From CAZDBA01 sp965224765 (lineage in GTDB: Bacteria > Planctomycetota > Planctomycetia > Pirellulales > Pirellulaceae): 64,000 bases of DNA. The notes under the pieces were generated by a model. That model ran no database searches, was not told where the DNA came from, and saw only the letters and a list, made by a program, of their open reading frames with translations. The stretch covers positions 184,124 through 248,123 of the forward strand of contig CBDDAC010000040.1 of the NCBI GenBank assembly GCA_965224765.1, in the 5' to 3' direction. The position numbers and the translations under genes are program-made. Below, piece after piece: positions 1-9,454 of the stretch (positions are counted from its first letter, which is position 1; each line of letters opens with the position of its first letter).

Positions 1-116
1 AGGCGAGTTTTCGTGCAAGTTTTTACGAATCAAAAACGGCTGAAACTACCAATACTCAAGGTTTCAACCCGAACACAACGCGGCGTTGCAATCGAAAAAC
101 AACAAGGAGTAACTCG

Positions 117-1742
117 ATGCGAACAATATGGATCGTAGTTTTCTGCTGCCTCATAGAACCTTGCGCGGCACAAAATCATGGTATTGAAGACAGCATTGCT
201 ATTGTCTCTTACGATTTTGAACCGGAAGAAAAGCACAAAGGCTTTGCATTTGCTGGACAGCACTCGACCGTTGATGGAATCGACGGTGAAGCGAAATCCT
301 TTGCTCGGTCCGATGAATCCAATCACGTCATGATTGATTGCAACAAAGACCTCTCGTCTCTTTGGTGTGACAAGGATTTCTCCATTGAGATCTGGGTGCA
401 GACTACGTCCGAAAACAAAGAATTCCAAGTCATCGCATCCAATAAGGAGTGGAATTCCGGTGAAGTCAAGGACTACACGGACAATCGCTACGCTGGAGTG
501 AGTCGAGTGAGTGGCCTCAACAAAGGATGGGCTCTTTTCTGCCAACCTGACGGAAGTTGGGCGTGGAACATTGGTAATGGCAAAGCCAAAGGTGACGAGG
601 AGAGAGTCGAGATTTTCCGAAAAGACTATCGGCCTACCGCGCCAAGGCAAAAAATCAACGATGGTGAATGGCATCATCTCGTGTTTACAGTCAACAGAAA
701 GGCCAACGAAGCACGGATGTACTTTGATGGCCACAACGTTGCCATTTATTATATGGGGCCCGTACGTGATCTCGATTCTGGATTGCCAGTTTGCCTGGCG
801 AACGACGCCAAGGGAATCGATCCAAAACTTACTTTTAATGGCGCGATCGATAATTTCCGTATCTATGACCGCGCCTTAAGCTCCGAAGATGTTGCATGCA
901 ACTACGAGCGATTAGTCCCAATGGCTGACATTGCTCGCCCGCAGGCCGAGCCGGTCGAGACGCTAAACCTGATGTCATGGAACATTTGGCATGGTGGGCG
1001 TCGACGAGGAAAGATCATTGGTCCGCAACAAGTCATCGACTTGATCAAAGAAACCAACACGGACATTGTGATGATGCAGGAGACTTATGGGTCGGGACCA
1101 TTAATCGCCGATTCCCTTGGTTATTATTTCTACTTGTCCAGCGCCAATATTTCCATCATTAGCAAGTATCCCATCAAAAAAACCTGGGTTGAATATCATG
1201 AGCTTTGGACCGGCATCGCTAAGATTAAGCTGAGCGAAAATCAGGAAATCAATCTCGCCAGTATCTGGCTACACTATCTACCGGGCAGGAATTATCGTGA
1301 CCCTGACGTTACTCCAGAGTCACTGGTTGCGGGAGAAAAGAAAAACCGTCACCGCGAAATCAAGATCATCCTGGATAAGCTAAAACCGCAAATCGAAAAA
1401 GCTGATGAAACTCCGCTCATTATCGGAGGCGACTTCAACAGTTCCTCGCATTTGGATTGGGTTGAGTCGACAAAACAATGGCATAACGGCCTTGTCGTGG
1501 AATGGCCGGTTAGCAAGGAAATGCTTAACTCCGGTTTTCAGGATTCCTTCAGGCAAGTTCATCCCAGCCTGAAATATGCGTCGCCCTCGATGAGTCCCCA
1601 GCAGCTTTCCAATCGAATCGACTATATCTATTACAAGGGAAAGAAACTGAATGCCTTAAGCTCGGATATGTATTTTGAATACAAAGGCGTTTGGCCAAGT
1701 GACCACCCTGCCGTTGTAACTTCGCTTTCTGTTGAAAAGTAA
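117..1742 (+). CDS. Secreted LamG + endonuclease/exonuclease/phosphatase family protein
   Basis: A 541-residue protein with an N-terminal signal peptide ending near CAAQ (residue 19). Residues about 25-265 resemble a LamG/concanavalin-like lectin domain (an EIWVQT strand and the IDNFRIYDRALSSEDV ending typical of LamG_3). Residues about 280-540 are an EEP-type phosphodiesterase: WNIW near 288-291, MMQE with Glu322, GGDFN with Asp439 and Asn441, and SDH with Asp529/His530, which are the metal and catalytic positions of the DNase I/sphingomyelinase superfamily. AAGGAG at 104-109 fixes the start. Known for the family: cleavage of phosphodiester or phosphate bonds in nucleic acids, lipids or inositides. 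The substrate is unknown; the lectin-like domain suggests extracellular binding to a glycan or surface (inference). Confidence 0.85.
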   Translation: MRTIWIVVFCCLIEPCAAQNHGIEDSIAIVSYDFEPEEKHKGFAFAGQHSTVDGIDGEAKSFARSDESNHVMIDCNKDLSSLWCDKDFSIEIWVQTTSENKEFQVIASNKEWNSGEVKDYTDNRYAGVSRVSGLNKGWALFCQPDGSWAWNIGNGKAKGDEERVEIFRKDYRPTAPRQKINDGEWHHLVFTVNRKANEARMYFDGHNVAIYYMGPVRDLDSGLPVCLANDAKGIDPKLTFNGAIDNFRIYDRALSSEDVACNYERLVPMADIARPQAEPVETLNLMSWNIWHGGRRRGKIIGPQQVIDLIKETNTDIVMMQETYGSGPLIADSLGYYFYLSSANISIISKYPIKKTWVEYHELWTGIAKIKLSENQEINLASIWLHYLPGRNYRDPDVTPESLVAGEKKNRHREIKIILDKLKPQIEKADETPLIIGGDFNSSSHLDWVESTKQWHNGLVVEWPVSKEMLNSGFQDSFRQVHPSLKYASPSMSPQQLSNRIDYIYYKGKKLNALSSDMYFEYKGVWPSDHPAVVTSLSVEK

Positions 1743-1801
1743 CTTGAGGTGAAACAGTTTTCAAGCAGATTCTGCGGGCCATCGACCCGCGACGTCGCTG
1801 G

Positions 1802-2792
1802 TCACCCCATATTGTTCCTGACATCTATCGACTCAACGACAGCGGTCGCGATTTGAATGTCTTGAACGGCGACACCGGTCAGATCGGCAACGGTAATTTG
1901 CTGGTCGCTGCTACGCCCCGGTTTGCTTTCCGGAAATGACGTCGCCCAGTTCGATGATGCATTCGCTGTTGATGTCTCCGCTCCGCAAAGCGTGCGAAAT
2001 TTCGCCGCGAATCTTGCATTGTTCAATGCTATCGGCGACAACAATATCTGCTTGAGCCAAAATGCGTGAATTCAGTTCCTGCTTTTCAGGCATATCGGAA
2101 CCAACAGCCGTAATATGAGTTCCAGATTGCAGGTTCGCCGCCGTCAAGAGAGCATTGCAACTTGGCGTCGTGGTAACAATCAAGTTGCATTGTTTCTGCA
2201 AAGTCGCAATATCGTCGGTGGCTTCGATTTGAAATCCAGCATCTCGAGCGATACTGGAATCTTGAATTCGGGCGAGATAGCGCTCGACACTTTTTCCCGA
2301 TCGCCCCCAAACCATCACGTTTCGACAATCGACAACGCTGCGCAAATGGTTCAATTGCATCAACGCCTGAATACCTGTCCCAATAATTCCAATACAGCTC
2401 AGTTTTTTGGGAGCCAGGTACTTGGCTGCGATCGCGCCTGAGACCGCAGTGCGAACGTCTGTAAGATATCCGTCGTCCAACAAGACTTTTTTCAGCTGGC
2501 CGGTCGATTGGCAGAACACCAGCATGCACCCGCCGCTAGTCGACAGGCCCAGCTCTGTGTTTCCGTAAAACCCCGATGCAATCTTGATCACATAGTATGG
2601 CTGGTTCTTGATGAAGCCGTATTTGATGTGGACTTCGCCTTTGTCGAGCTGCAGCTCACCAACGGGAGGCACGACCGATTGGCCATTGGAATACTCGACG
2701 AAGCCCTCCTCAATTAGCGGGATGAGATCGAGAGACTCAACGACTGTCTTGATCGTCTCCAAATTAATCGTATAGTTTGTTGCCTGTTTCAT
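1802..2792 (-). CDS. Ornithine cyclodeaminase/mu-crystallin family protein, frameshifted near its 3' end
   Basis: Reading from the ATG at 2792 (MKQATNYTINLETIK) gives an NAD(P)-binding ornithine-cyclodeaminase fold: GYLTDVRTAVSGAIAAKYLAP, the Rossmann motif IGIIGTGIQALMQL, and ITAVGSDMPEKQEL. The frame stops at 1911 right after GDVISGKQTG, but the next frame continues with the usual family ending (SSDQQITVADLTGVAVQD) to a stop at 1802. Removing one base from the CCCC run at 1916-1919 rejoins the two into about 329 residues, the normal family length. The family acts on ornithine, lysine, imino acids or carboxyethyl-amino acids, so no specific substrate is claimed. It is the last gene of a three-gene minus-strand operon with a PLP dehydratase and an aminotransferase; EutC of ectoine catabolism is a family member found beside an EutB-type dehydratase. 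Confidence 0.8.
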
Positions 2793-2833
2793 CGCATCCT
2801 TCTTTTTTGTTGCTTGCTCTCAAGAAACGAAAA

Positions 2834-3814
2834 TTATTGCGGAAGAATTGACATAAGTCGCTGAGAACTGATATTGGCACCACACAAAACGACAACAACA
2901 TTCATCCCTGACAGCTGTTCGCCGCTTCGCAACAGGGCCGCAATCGCGACGGCGGCGGCACCTTCGATCAACATTCCGTGGTTGTCAATAAACTGGATCA
3001 GGCAGTTCGCAATTTCTGTTTCGGAAACAGAAACGGTTTGAGTGATCAACTGTTGGCACAATTCAAATGTAATTGAGCCCGATTCGACTCCGCCAGCGGT
3101 TCCATCGGAAAGCGTGTTTGTCGACGGCAGGTCCAACAGTCGCCCTGCTGCCAGCGACTGAATCATCACATTGGAATTCTTTGGAGAGCAGCCTATGATC
3201 TGGCAATCCGGAAAACGGCTTTTTACAAAAGTGGCGATTCCGCTCAGCATCCCGCCACCGCCCATCGAACCGATTATGGCATCGACGTGTTCCAATTGAT
3301 TGCAAATTTCAATACCGATGGTTCCTTGTCCGGCCACGACGATTGGGTCGTTGTATGGCGAGATGTACGTCGGTGAAAGTTGTTCGGAGAAATCGCGTGC
3401 CCTCAACTCCGCTTCGACGCAGTCATTTCCCGCCAACCGAACTTCGGCGCCCAGTCTGCCAATCGCTTCCAATTTGATTGGATCCGCATCTTGCGGTGCA
3501 AAGATTATGCAGGGCCTTGGGGTCTCGGGATTGCCAATCCGTGTCGCAAAAGCGACTGCTTTTCCATGATTGCCCGTAGAAGCCGCAACGACTCCAAGAC
3601 GTCGTTGCGAGTCAGTGAGAGATAAGTATTTGTTCAACGCGCCACGCAGTTTGAACGATCCAGTCAGCTGTAAGTTCTCGCACTTAAAGTAAACGTTCGC
3701 GCCAGTTAACTCGCTGTAGAACGCCGAATGCTGTAGGTAAGTTTCCCGAACAAACGGATCGATTCGCTTTTGAGCTTCTGAAATTTTGGCAACCAGTTCC
3801 ACGCATTTCGACAT
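2834..3814 (-). CDS. Threonine/serine dehydratase-like PLP enzyme
   Basis: A 326-residue fold-type II PLP enzyme. Lys55 in GSFKLRGAL is the Schiff-base lysine; AASTGNHGKAVA is the substrate loop, and SMGGGGMLSGIA is the glycine-rich phosphate-binding loop. There is no C-terminal ACT domain, so it matches the catabolic or EutB-like short form rather than biosynthetic IlvA. Its ATG shares one base with the stop of the upstream aminotransferase (TGATG at 3812-3816), so the two are translationally coupled. Expected chemistry is beta-elimination or racemisation of a hydroxy amino acid. Its pairing with an ornithine-cyclodeaminase relative recalls EutB-EutC, but no other ectoine genes are visible, so a role in that pathway is only a hypothesis. 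Confidence 0.85.
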   Translation of the reverse strand: MSKCVELVAKISEAQKRIDPFVRETYLQHSAFYSELTGANVYFKCENLQLTGSFKLRGALNKYLSLTDSQRRLGVVAASTGNHGKAVAFATRIGNPETPRPCIIFAPQDADPIKLEAIGRLGAEVRLAGNDCVEAELRARDFSEQLSPTYISPYNDPIVVAGQGTIGIEICNQLEHVDAIIGSMGGGGMLSGIATFVKSRFPDCQIIGCSPKNSNVMIQSLAAGRLLDLPSTNTLSDGTAGGVESGSITFELCQQLITQTVSVSETEIANCLIQFIDNHGMLIEGAAAVAIAALLRSGEQLSGMNVVVVLCGANISSQRLMSILPQ

Positions 3815-4938
3815 CAGTGGATCTCCTTGATCAATGCCGCGATTCGATCAAGTGCCGCTGTCAAATAATCGTGAGGCAACCCGAAGCTGACTCGAATATG
3901 GTGATCGAGTCCAAAGTGATCGCCCGGCACAATCAATACACTTTTCTCAGTATAGAGCCGTTTGATAAACTCTGTCGAATTGATGCCCAAGTCGTATTTG
4001 ACGAAGGCAACAGCACTGGCATCCGGTGGAGTCAGGGAGAACACGCCTGGATGACTATCCATCCATTTTTGAAAGACCGGAAATCCGTCACGAATGTAGT
4101 GACGTGTTCGGTCAAGCAATTGCATTCGGGCTTCCGGCTGCAAGGCGATGGCGGCAAGTTTGTTGGAAAGTATGGTTGCGGAAATCGCCACGTACTCGTG
4201 TCTGGCCCACATTTCATCAAGCAGCTTTGCGGGTGCAGCTGCCCAGCCAATTCGCAATCCAGGCAAACCGTAGGCTTTGCTCATGCTGCCAATCGCAATC
4301 ACTTTTTCGTATCGGCCATAAAACGAAGGCGTGATGTCGTCGCCACATCTCTCCGCACCGCGATAAACCTCGTCTGCCAACAACCAACAATCGTTGTGGC
4401 TGGCTATGTCAATGATCCGATCCATTTCCGTTTCGGTCATTGCCCGCCCAGTCGGATTGTTCGGATTGCAAACGGCAATCAGCTTGGTGTTGGCGGTGAC
4501 TTTGGATTCGAGTTCATCAAGATCAGGAGCCCAGCCGTCATCTTCAACGAGGTTGAATGTCTTGACTTGCAAGTCGTGGTTTTTGGCGATCCCCCAGATC
4601 TGCATGTAGTTGGGAAGCATCACGACGACTTCGTCACCCGGGTCGAGTATCGTTCGAATCGCAAGGTAGTTGGCTTCGATCGCACCGACCGTAACAAGCA
4701 CGTTTTCTCGCGTCGCGCCATTGTATGTTAACGCGATGTTGTCGCGCAATTCGGGCGTCCCATTGACGTGTGGGTAATTGATTTCCGTCGCCAACAATTC
4801 ATCCACCGCGTTGGGATGGTCTTGCAGCAGCGCCTTGAGTGTGATTGGATGAACGCCACTTTCGGAGAGGTTAAAGTCAACCTCCTGCTCGAAAAGCGAC
4901 ATCATGCGTTCCATTTCAAACGGATAGAACTTCTTCAT
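3814..4938 (-). CDS. Class I/II PLP-dependent aminotransferase
   Basis: A 374-residue fold-type I aminotransferase. VCNPNNPTGRAM binds the substrate carboxylate and PLP ring, LLADEVYRG carries the PLP-pyridine Asp, SMSKAYGLPGLRIGW holds Lys221 as Schiff-base lysine, and a late Arg lies in IRVSFG. I chose the ATG at 4938 (MKKFYPFEMERMM) rather than 5004 because AAGGA lies just upstream and the extra residues look non-coding. The sequence resembles the broad family annotated near capreomycidine synthase (VioD), with FNLSESGVHP at the start; that name is a similarity impression, not a function. It is the first gene of the operon and probably supplies or removes an amino group for the two enzymes downstream. 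Confidence 0.85.
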   Translation of the reverse strand: MKKFYPFEMERMMSLFEQEVDFNLSESGVHPITLKALLQDHPNAVDELLATEINYPHVNGTPELRDNIALTYNGATRENVLVTVGAIEANYLAIRTILDPGDEVVVMLPNYMQIWGIAKNHDLQVKTFNLVEDDGWAPDLDELESKVTANTKLIAVCNPNNPTGRAMTETEMDRIIDIASHNDCWLLADEVYRGAERCGDDITPSFYGRYEKVIAIGSMSKAYGLPGLRIGWAAAPAKLLDEMWARHEYVAISATILSNKLAAIALQPEARMQLLDRTRHYIRDGFPVFQKWMDSHPGVFSLTPPDASAVAFVKYDLGINSTEFIKRLYTEKSVLIVPGDHFGLDHHIRVSFGLPHDYLTAALDRIAALIKEIH

Positions 4939-5013
4939 TGCGATTTCCTTTGTAGGGCCGAGGTAACCCGGCCAACCCCCCAATAGTTCGCCAAGAACGA
5001 ACATGTTTCATGT

Positions 5014-8000
5014 TTATTGTCGCGACAAACCGTGTGGAACAGGCTCAACAAATCTTTGCTCATCAATTTCTTGGCCATCAAACACGACGTTCTCGATATT
5101 AATAAGCGTGTCTGTGCCATCCCCCGTTACTTTGACCGAACCGTCAGACTGTTTTTCAACTTTGTATACCGATTCCTTGCGAGGGAAGACAACGGTATCG
5201 TTTCCACCCTGACCGTTGAGTACGTTGTCCCCAGCATTACCGGAAAGCCGATTGTCTTGTGCGTTTCCGGACAGGTTTGAATTCAGTTTTCCTGTTAGTC
5301 GCGCGTGCAACAAGTATTGTGATTTATGCGTGTACGGTTTCTTTGCATCAAACGCCATTGAGAAAGTGCCTTCGAAAGCACTGTCGATCTCCGCTTCGTA
5401 GGTCAAGAACGGATGGAAGAATTTTTCGACGATGGCGAAACCTTGTGCGTCTTTCTGCTTGATATCGGCTCGGGTTTTAGCAATGTAAATCCCCCACATT
5501 CCAATGTCTTCATCAAATGGCCCCCACAATCCGTAATAGCTGTCGATAACCGAAGCGAGATACTCCTGAGTCAAGCTCCCTTCTTCGCTCAGTTCTTCGA
5601 TCCAATCCGAAGACTGGTCATCAGAGTTTTCCGTTGGCCAAATGCCATTTTTCATGGCATGAGAAGTAGCAGCTCGAATCTCTTTCTGAAACTCCGGCAG
5701 GACGCCCCGAGGAGCACCGCGAAAGTCAACGCCGATCCCGTTGTCATGAACGCAATGCAGAATCTCTTCAAGAGTTGCATCGCGATGTTCTTCAAATTCA
5801 CAGTTGATGTAAGCGGATGTGCCTTCGACGATCGTCTCGTCAGCATACAAAGGTTGAGCTTGAATTCGCGGCTCTCGGAATTGCCCATCATGCCCTCGGC
5901 AAATCATCATTGTGGCGCCGTTGTCGGCCATGCGATTTGCAACTTTTGCCTTCTGCGAACCAAACTCAGACCCTGAAAGGTTCGTCAGATAATGCAGCAT
6001 CACGTCTCGAACATGTCGCAACTGAGCATCAGAGATTTCCTTTTGAGCAAAAATATTGATCGGTTTGCCGTTTGGCGCAATCACCTGAACGTAGCGATCA
6101 AACGCATCCCGGAATTTTGCCGGAAACGCTTCATTGATTGGAGCAATGCGAGTTGACTTGATTTCAGTCAATTGGCGATCCGTCGTCCCAGTCGATTGTT
6201 CCGACCAGTCGGTGACCACCTTCCACTTATTCAATTCATCGACGCTCATCCAGTGAACGTCTTCGAATGGGGCGGCTTGAAGCGTGTAGAAGTAAAAGCC
6301 TTTTCCTGAGCCCTCACCCAGCACCATGTCGAAGTAGGCAATCTGAAATTGGTGATCGGGGTGATCTTTGGGAAGTTCTCCAGCCGTGTAGCCTTGGCCG
6401 CCCCAGGAATGCACACCCACCTTTGCGCCTTTCGCGCCGTAGCGACGCACACCGGCACAAAACAGGTCAACACCTCCCGAAGCGATTTCGCTGTCCGGTA
6501 AGACGCGAGTGTTGAGACCGGCTTCGCGCAGAATGCGACCGGTGTGCATGTTGATCGCGTCGTTAACCGAGCCTTCAACCTCAGTTAGCGTCACGGTTTT
6601 GATTTCCGGGTGATTCTCGATCAGGTTTTTGATTTGAGGATAGGTTACGGTTCCCAGTGTTCCCGACAAATAGGCTTGGCCATCTTTAATTTCGAGCTGG
6701 CTATTTCCCGCTCCAATGATCGCTTCATTGATATAAGCTTTGACCTCCATTTTCTTGCCGGCACTATGGTCGATCGTACCGGCAATGTTGATTTCAAAAT
6801 CCTCTTTGACTGTGACTTGAAGCTGCCCCGATCCCGTGAATTTGAGATCACGTTCATCTTCTGCCTCAAAAAGGTTGCCTTGTACATACACAGAGTTGGC
6901 TTTGAATGTGCCACCTTCCAGGATGTCTTTCTCGGCGCACTCGATTAACAAGTTCTCTTGCATGCCATTGAAACCAACGATCAATGTTGCTTGACCGTCT
7001 TCCATTTCTGGAAACGCAAATTCAACTCGATGTTCTTTTCCGTCGAAAGACACTTTGGCCATGGCGATTTGCTCAAGCTCTTCCGCGACGATTCGATCAA
7101 CATCGTCGTTTGGAATTCCAGCGTCACCCGCAAAGTTCTTCCAGCATTTCCCGTTGTACCAGTATCCGCCGGCAGCTTTACAATCTGCTTGATTGGCGGC
7201 GTTGAGAGTCGCCCAATACGGTTCATGCTGATGTAAATGATTGTTTGTTGACGTTTTGTCTTCACTCTTGTTCGGATGTTTTTCTTTTGCAGGATCACCC
7301 TTTGATTCTTGAGGCGAGCTAGGCTTGGTTTTCGAATCAGGCGCCCGAAACTTGAACTCCATCAATTCCTTTTCGGTCATCCAGTGGATATCGTTGGCAG
7401 GTGCAGCTTCGAGAGTCCGCCAATAGAACTCGGCCGGAATACCCATTTCCTTGTAGAATTTCAGATAGAGTTGATGCTGGGGATCATCACGGGGAACGTC
7501 TTTTCCTTGAAAGTCGGGGCCTCCCCATGAGTGAATCCCGAATTTTGCTCCCGACTCGAATGTTCGCGTTTTGCCTGCCAGGAAAAAGTCTGTGCCTCCG
7601 GACGCAACGACTCCATTGCTTTTCAATATTGTGGCGAATCCAAACTTGCGAATGTATCCGGCAGCTCGTAAGTTCGCTTCGTCGTCGATTGAGCCGGGAA
7701 CGTTTGCCATCTCGATTGTACGAATGGTTGGGTGCTCATGAACCAAACGCAGTACTTTTGCCGGCGTGTCAGCACAAATAACTCCCGACATAACAGCTGC
7801 GTTACCTACGATCTTGAATTCGGCTCTCTGGTTGTCGGATGTCATGAAAGCGATCATCTCCGATTTTGTAACTTTGCCATCGCGATCGGAATCGCCTTCA
7901 CTCATTTGGCTCCATGAGAATTCCTCGTCGGCTTCATCTTTGGTTAGCTTGCCGTCTTTGTTTTGGTCTAAAGCGCCAAAGATATCGCCTACTTCGCTAC

Positions 8001-8448
8001 GAATTTCTTCGGGAGACATGAACATTTGGTCTTCGAAATCGGCTTGACGACCTTCGGCGGCAGTGATTACTCCGTCCTTGTTTTCGTCTAGCATTTCGGC
8101 GAAGCCACGCATTTCTTCATCCATTTCGTCGAGCGTGGTTTTTCCGTCCTCGTTGACATCCATTTCGGACAGCATTTCTGAAATCTCATTCAGCTCATCC
8201 TGTTCGATCTCCTTCAGGATTTTGGCAATTCGTTCTGACGAAATCGCTTCACCTTCCAGTTCGGACTCAACTTGAGACAAAACATCAAGAGCTTCGTAGG
8301 GGTCCAGGACTCCATCATGATTGCCGTCCAACAATCTGAACAACGGATTGTCCGGGTCTTTTTTTTGTTTTGACGGCGATTGAGCGCGAGTCGATTGAAT
8401 TGGCAACGCGAAAAGAAAAGCGACCAAGACACAGAATGCGTAGTTCAT
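5014..8448 (-). CDS. Secreted multidomain protein: EF-hands, two ClpP-like domains, RTX-like C-terminus
   Basis: About 1144 residues from the ATG at 8448 (MNYAFCVLVAFLFALPIQ signal peptide, GGAG upstream). Five EF-hand-type loops (DxNxDGxxxxxE) lie near residues 40, 96, 119, 160 and 186. Two similar domains of about 170 residues follow, at about 220-380 and 600-760. Each has a GSxxDExN/GSVNDAIN strand, an ASGG motif (Ser283 and Ser657) and HSWGG, which resembles the COG3904/ClpP-like serine protease fold, with Ser and His as likely catalytic residues. A short cysteine-containing segment and a beta-rich region separate them. Residues about 790-1020 are unrecognised (LEEILHCVHDNGIGVDF). The end has RTX-like Ca-binding repeats (LSGNAGDNVLNGQGGND, about 1060-1085). 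Probably an extracytoplasmic calcium-dependent protein; protease activity is inferred only. The gap to the downstream aminotransferase is about 75 bp. Confidence 0.8.
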   Translation of the reverse strand: MNYAFCVLVAFLFALPIQSTRAQSPSKQKKDPDNPLFRLLDGNHDGVLDPYEALDVLSQVESELEGEAISSERIAKILKEIEQDELNEISEMLSEMDVNEDGKTTLDEMDEEMRGFAEMLDENKDGVITAAEGRQADFEDQMFMSPEEIRSEVGDIFGALDQNKDGKLTKDEADEEFSWSQMSEGDSDRDGKVTKSEMIAFMTSDNQRAEFKIVGNAAVMSGVICADTPAKVLRLVHEHPTIRTIEMANVPGSIDDEANLRAAGYIRKFGFATILKSNGVVASGGTDFFLAGKTRTFESGAKFGIHSWGGPDFQGKDVPRDDPQHQLYLKFYKEMGIPAEFYWRTLEAAPANDIHWMTEKELMEFKFRAPDSKTKPSSPQESKGDPAKEKHPNKSEDKTSTNNHLHQHEPYWATLNAANQADCKAAGGYWYNGKCWKNFAGDAGIPNDDVDRIVAEELEQIAMAKVSFDGKEHRVEFAFPEMEDGQATLIVGFNGMQENLLIECAEKDILEGGTFKANSVYVQGNLFEAEDERDLKFTGSGQLQVTVKEDFEINIAGTIDHSAGKKMEVKAYINEAIIGAGNSQLEIKDGQAYLSGTLGTVTYPQIKNLIENHPEIKTVTLTEVEGSVNDAINMHTGRILREAGLNTRVLPDSEIASGGVDLFCAGVRRYGAKGAKVGVHSWGGQGYTAGELPKDHPDHQFQIAYFDMVLGEGSGKGFYFYTLQAAPFEDVHWMSVDELNKWKVVTDWSEQSTGTTDRQLTEIKSTRIAPINEAFPAKFRDAFDRYVQVIAPNGKPINIFAQKEISDAQLRHVRDVMLHYLTNLSGSEFGSQKAKVANRMADNGATMMICRGHDGQFREPRIQAQPLYADETIVEGTSAYINCEFEEHRDATLEEILHCVHDNGIGVDFRGAPRGVLPEFQKEIRAATSHAMKNGIWPTENSDDQSSDWIEELSEEGSLTQEYLASVIDSYYGLWGPFDEDIGMWGIYIAKTRADIKQKDAQGFAIVEKFFHPFLTYEAEIDSAFEGTFSMAFDAKKPYTHKSQYLLHARLTGKLNSNLSGNAQDNRLSGNAGDNVLNGQGGNDTVVFPRKESVYKVEKQSDGSVKVTGDGTDTLINIENVVFDGQEIDEQRFVEPVPHGLSRQ

Positions 8449-9362
8449 TGCAAAACTCCAATCAAGTCTTGCTTCAGGTGGATTCAATTCCAATGGAAAG
8501 GAACGAGCCAAGAAGGATCAAAACTTGAAAATTCGTGGGCAAATAGCCCGTGAAGTCATGATCGGGCGGTGGCACACAGCAAACGGCCCCGCGGCTCCGA
8601 TAATCTTTATGTTATTCCAATATGATACGCATGAAAAGGCATTGAGGTTTCAGGAAAACTGAAAACTGCAGGTGCAATTGCTCAAGTGCGTTTGCCAATG
8701 GACGCCGGTCAATAACGAAACCAAAAATAATTTGGCTCGCTCGATTAAGTTTCCAGGGAACAGCCTATGCCAACAGGAAGCCGGAATTTTAGACCGCCGT
8801 TAACAGCTGAGGGGCTGGCAAAAGGTTCGACTTTGACATGCCGAACAATTCTAGTAAAAACGAAAACAGCGACGAGTCGAATCGTTGTGGATCAACTGGG
8901 AGCCCGCGGCGTAACTATGATTTCGAGGAGATTTCGAGCCTCAAAAACCCGTTTTTCAAGACTCATGATTCAACGAGTTAAGGGGGAAATCCGCGACAAA
9001 ACAAAGTCAAACAAACTCATCTCGGAAATCAACGGTCCGGAAAGTCGTCAAACTTCAAACTCATCGGTTATCGAGATTTGAAGCAATTGCGTGCAAACCT
9101 CAAACCCTACTTCGTTCGCTAAATCTAATGAGCATAAGTATCAAATCCACTAACGGATCGGTGATGGTCAAGTATGGACAGGCTACGGGTTTAGCACCCG
9201 CGGTTTTATTTCGACGCGATCAGTTTCACGAGGTGTAAATTCATGATCCGGCTTCAACGAGGGCTTCGAAAACTTAGGAGTGCGCTGGGAGTGTTTCGAA
9301 ACAGGCAAATAACTGCGAAAGAATCAAATGATTCAATTTCCCAATATTTACTGGGCAAAAAG

Positions 9363-9393
9363 AAAGGCTGCGGGTTTCAGATCCGCAGCCTTT
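9363..9393 (-). terminator. Strong hairpin, probable Rho-independent terminator
   Basis: An 11-bp perfect stem (AAAGGCTGCGG at 9363-9373 with CCGCAGCCTTT at 9383-9393) closes a 9-base loop. On the minus strand it is followed by CTTTTTG, a short T-run, so it could end a minus-strand transcript. No minus-strand gene lies immediately upstream except the putative tmRNA remnant at 9437-9454, whose gene it may once have served. Confidence 0.55.
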
Positions 9394-9401
9394 GTGTTCG
9401 C

Positions 9402-9424
9402 AAACCCCGAAAAAACAAGGGTTT
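9402..9424 (-). terminator. Short hairpin with T-rich loop, possible terminator
   Basis: AAACCC (9402-9407) pairs with GGGTTT (9419-9424) around an A/T-rich loop. It lies between the tmRNA-like tip and the stronger hairpin at 9363-9393. A six-base stem is weak, so this may be a chance pairing. Confidence 0.3.
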
Positions 9425-9436
9425 CATGACAAGTTA

Positions 9437-9454
9437 GTGGAGGCGGCGGGAATC
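9437..9454 (-). ncRNA. Remnant resembling the 3' end of a tmRNA (ssrA) gene
   Basis: On the minus strand this reads GATTCCCGCCGCCTCCAC followed by TA. That is the form of the T-loop-distal arm, acceptor stem and discriminator at the 3' end of many bacterial tmRNA genes. The 5' half of the T-arm is missing: the bases before it do not pair with TCCCG, and no matching 5' acceptor strand or tag-peptide frame is visible upstream. It is therefore at most an 18-bp fragment, as left when an element integrates at the ssrA 3' end. A chance match cannot be excluded. Confidence 0.35.

Noticed and set aside
1911..1925. Programmed ribosomal frameshift in the cyclodeaminase gene
   Set aside because: There is no slippery heptamer with downstream structure, and similar one-base breaks occur in unrelated genes nearby.
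5700..5790. HCVHDNGIGVDF in the EF-hand protein as a zinc peptidase motif
   Set aside because: The histidine spacing does not fit HExxH or another known metal signature.
8800..8870. tRNA-like GGTTCGA near 8821
   Set aside because: The flanking bases do not form a T-stem or acceptor stem.
8767..9081. A 104-codon plus-strand frame in the large gap
   Set aside because: No ribosome site, no signal or domain, and a composition typical of random translation.
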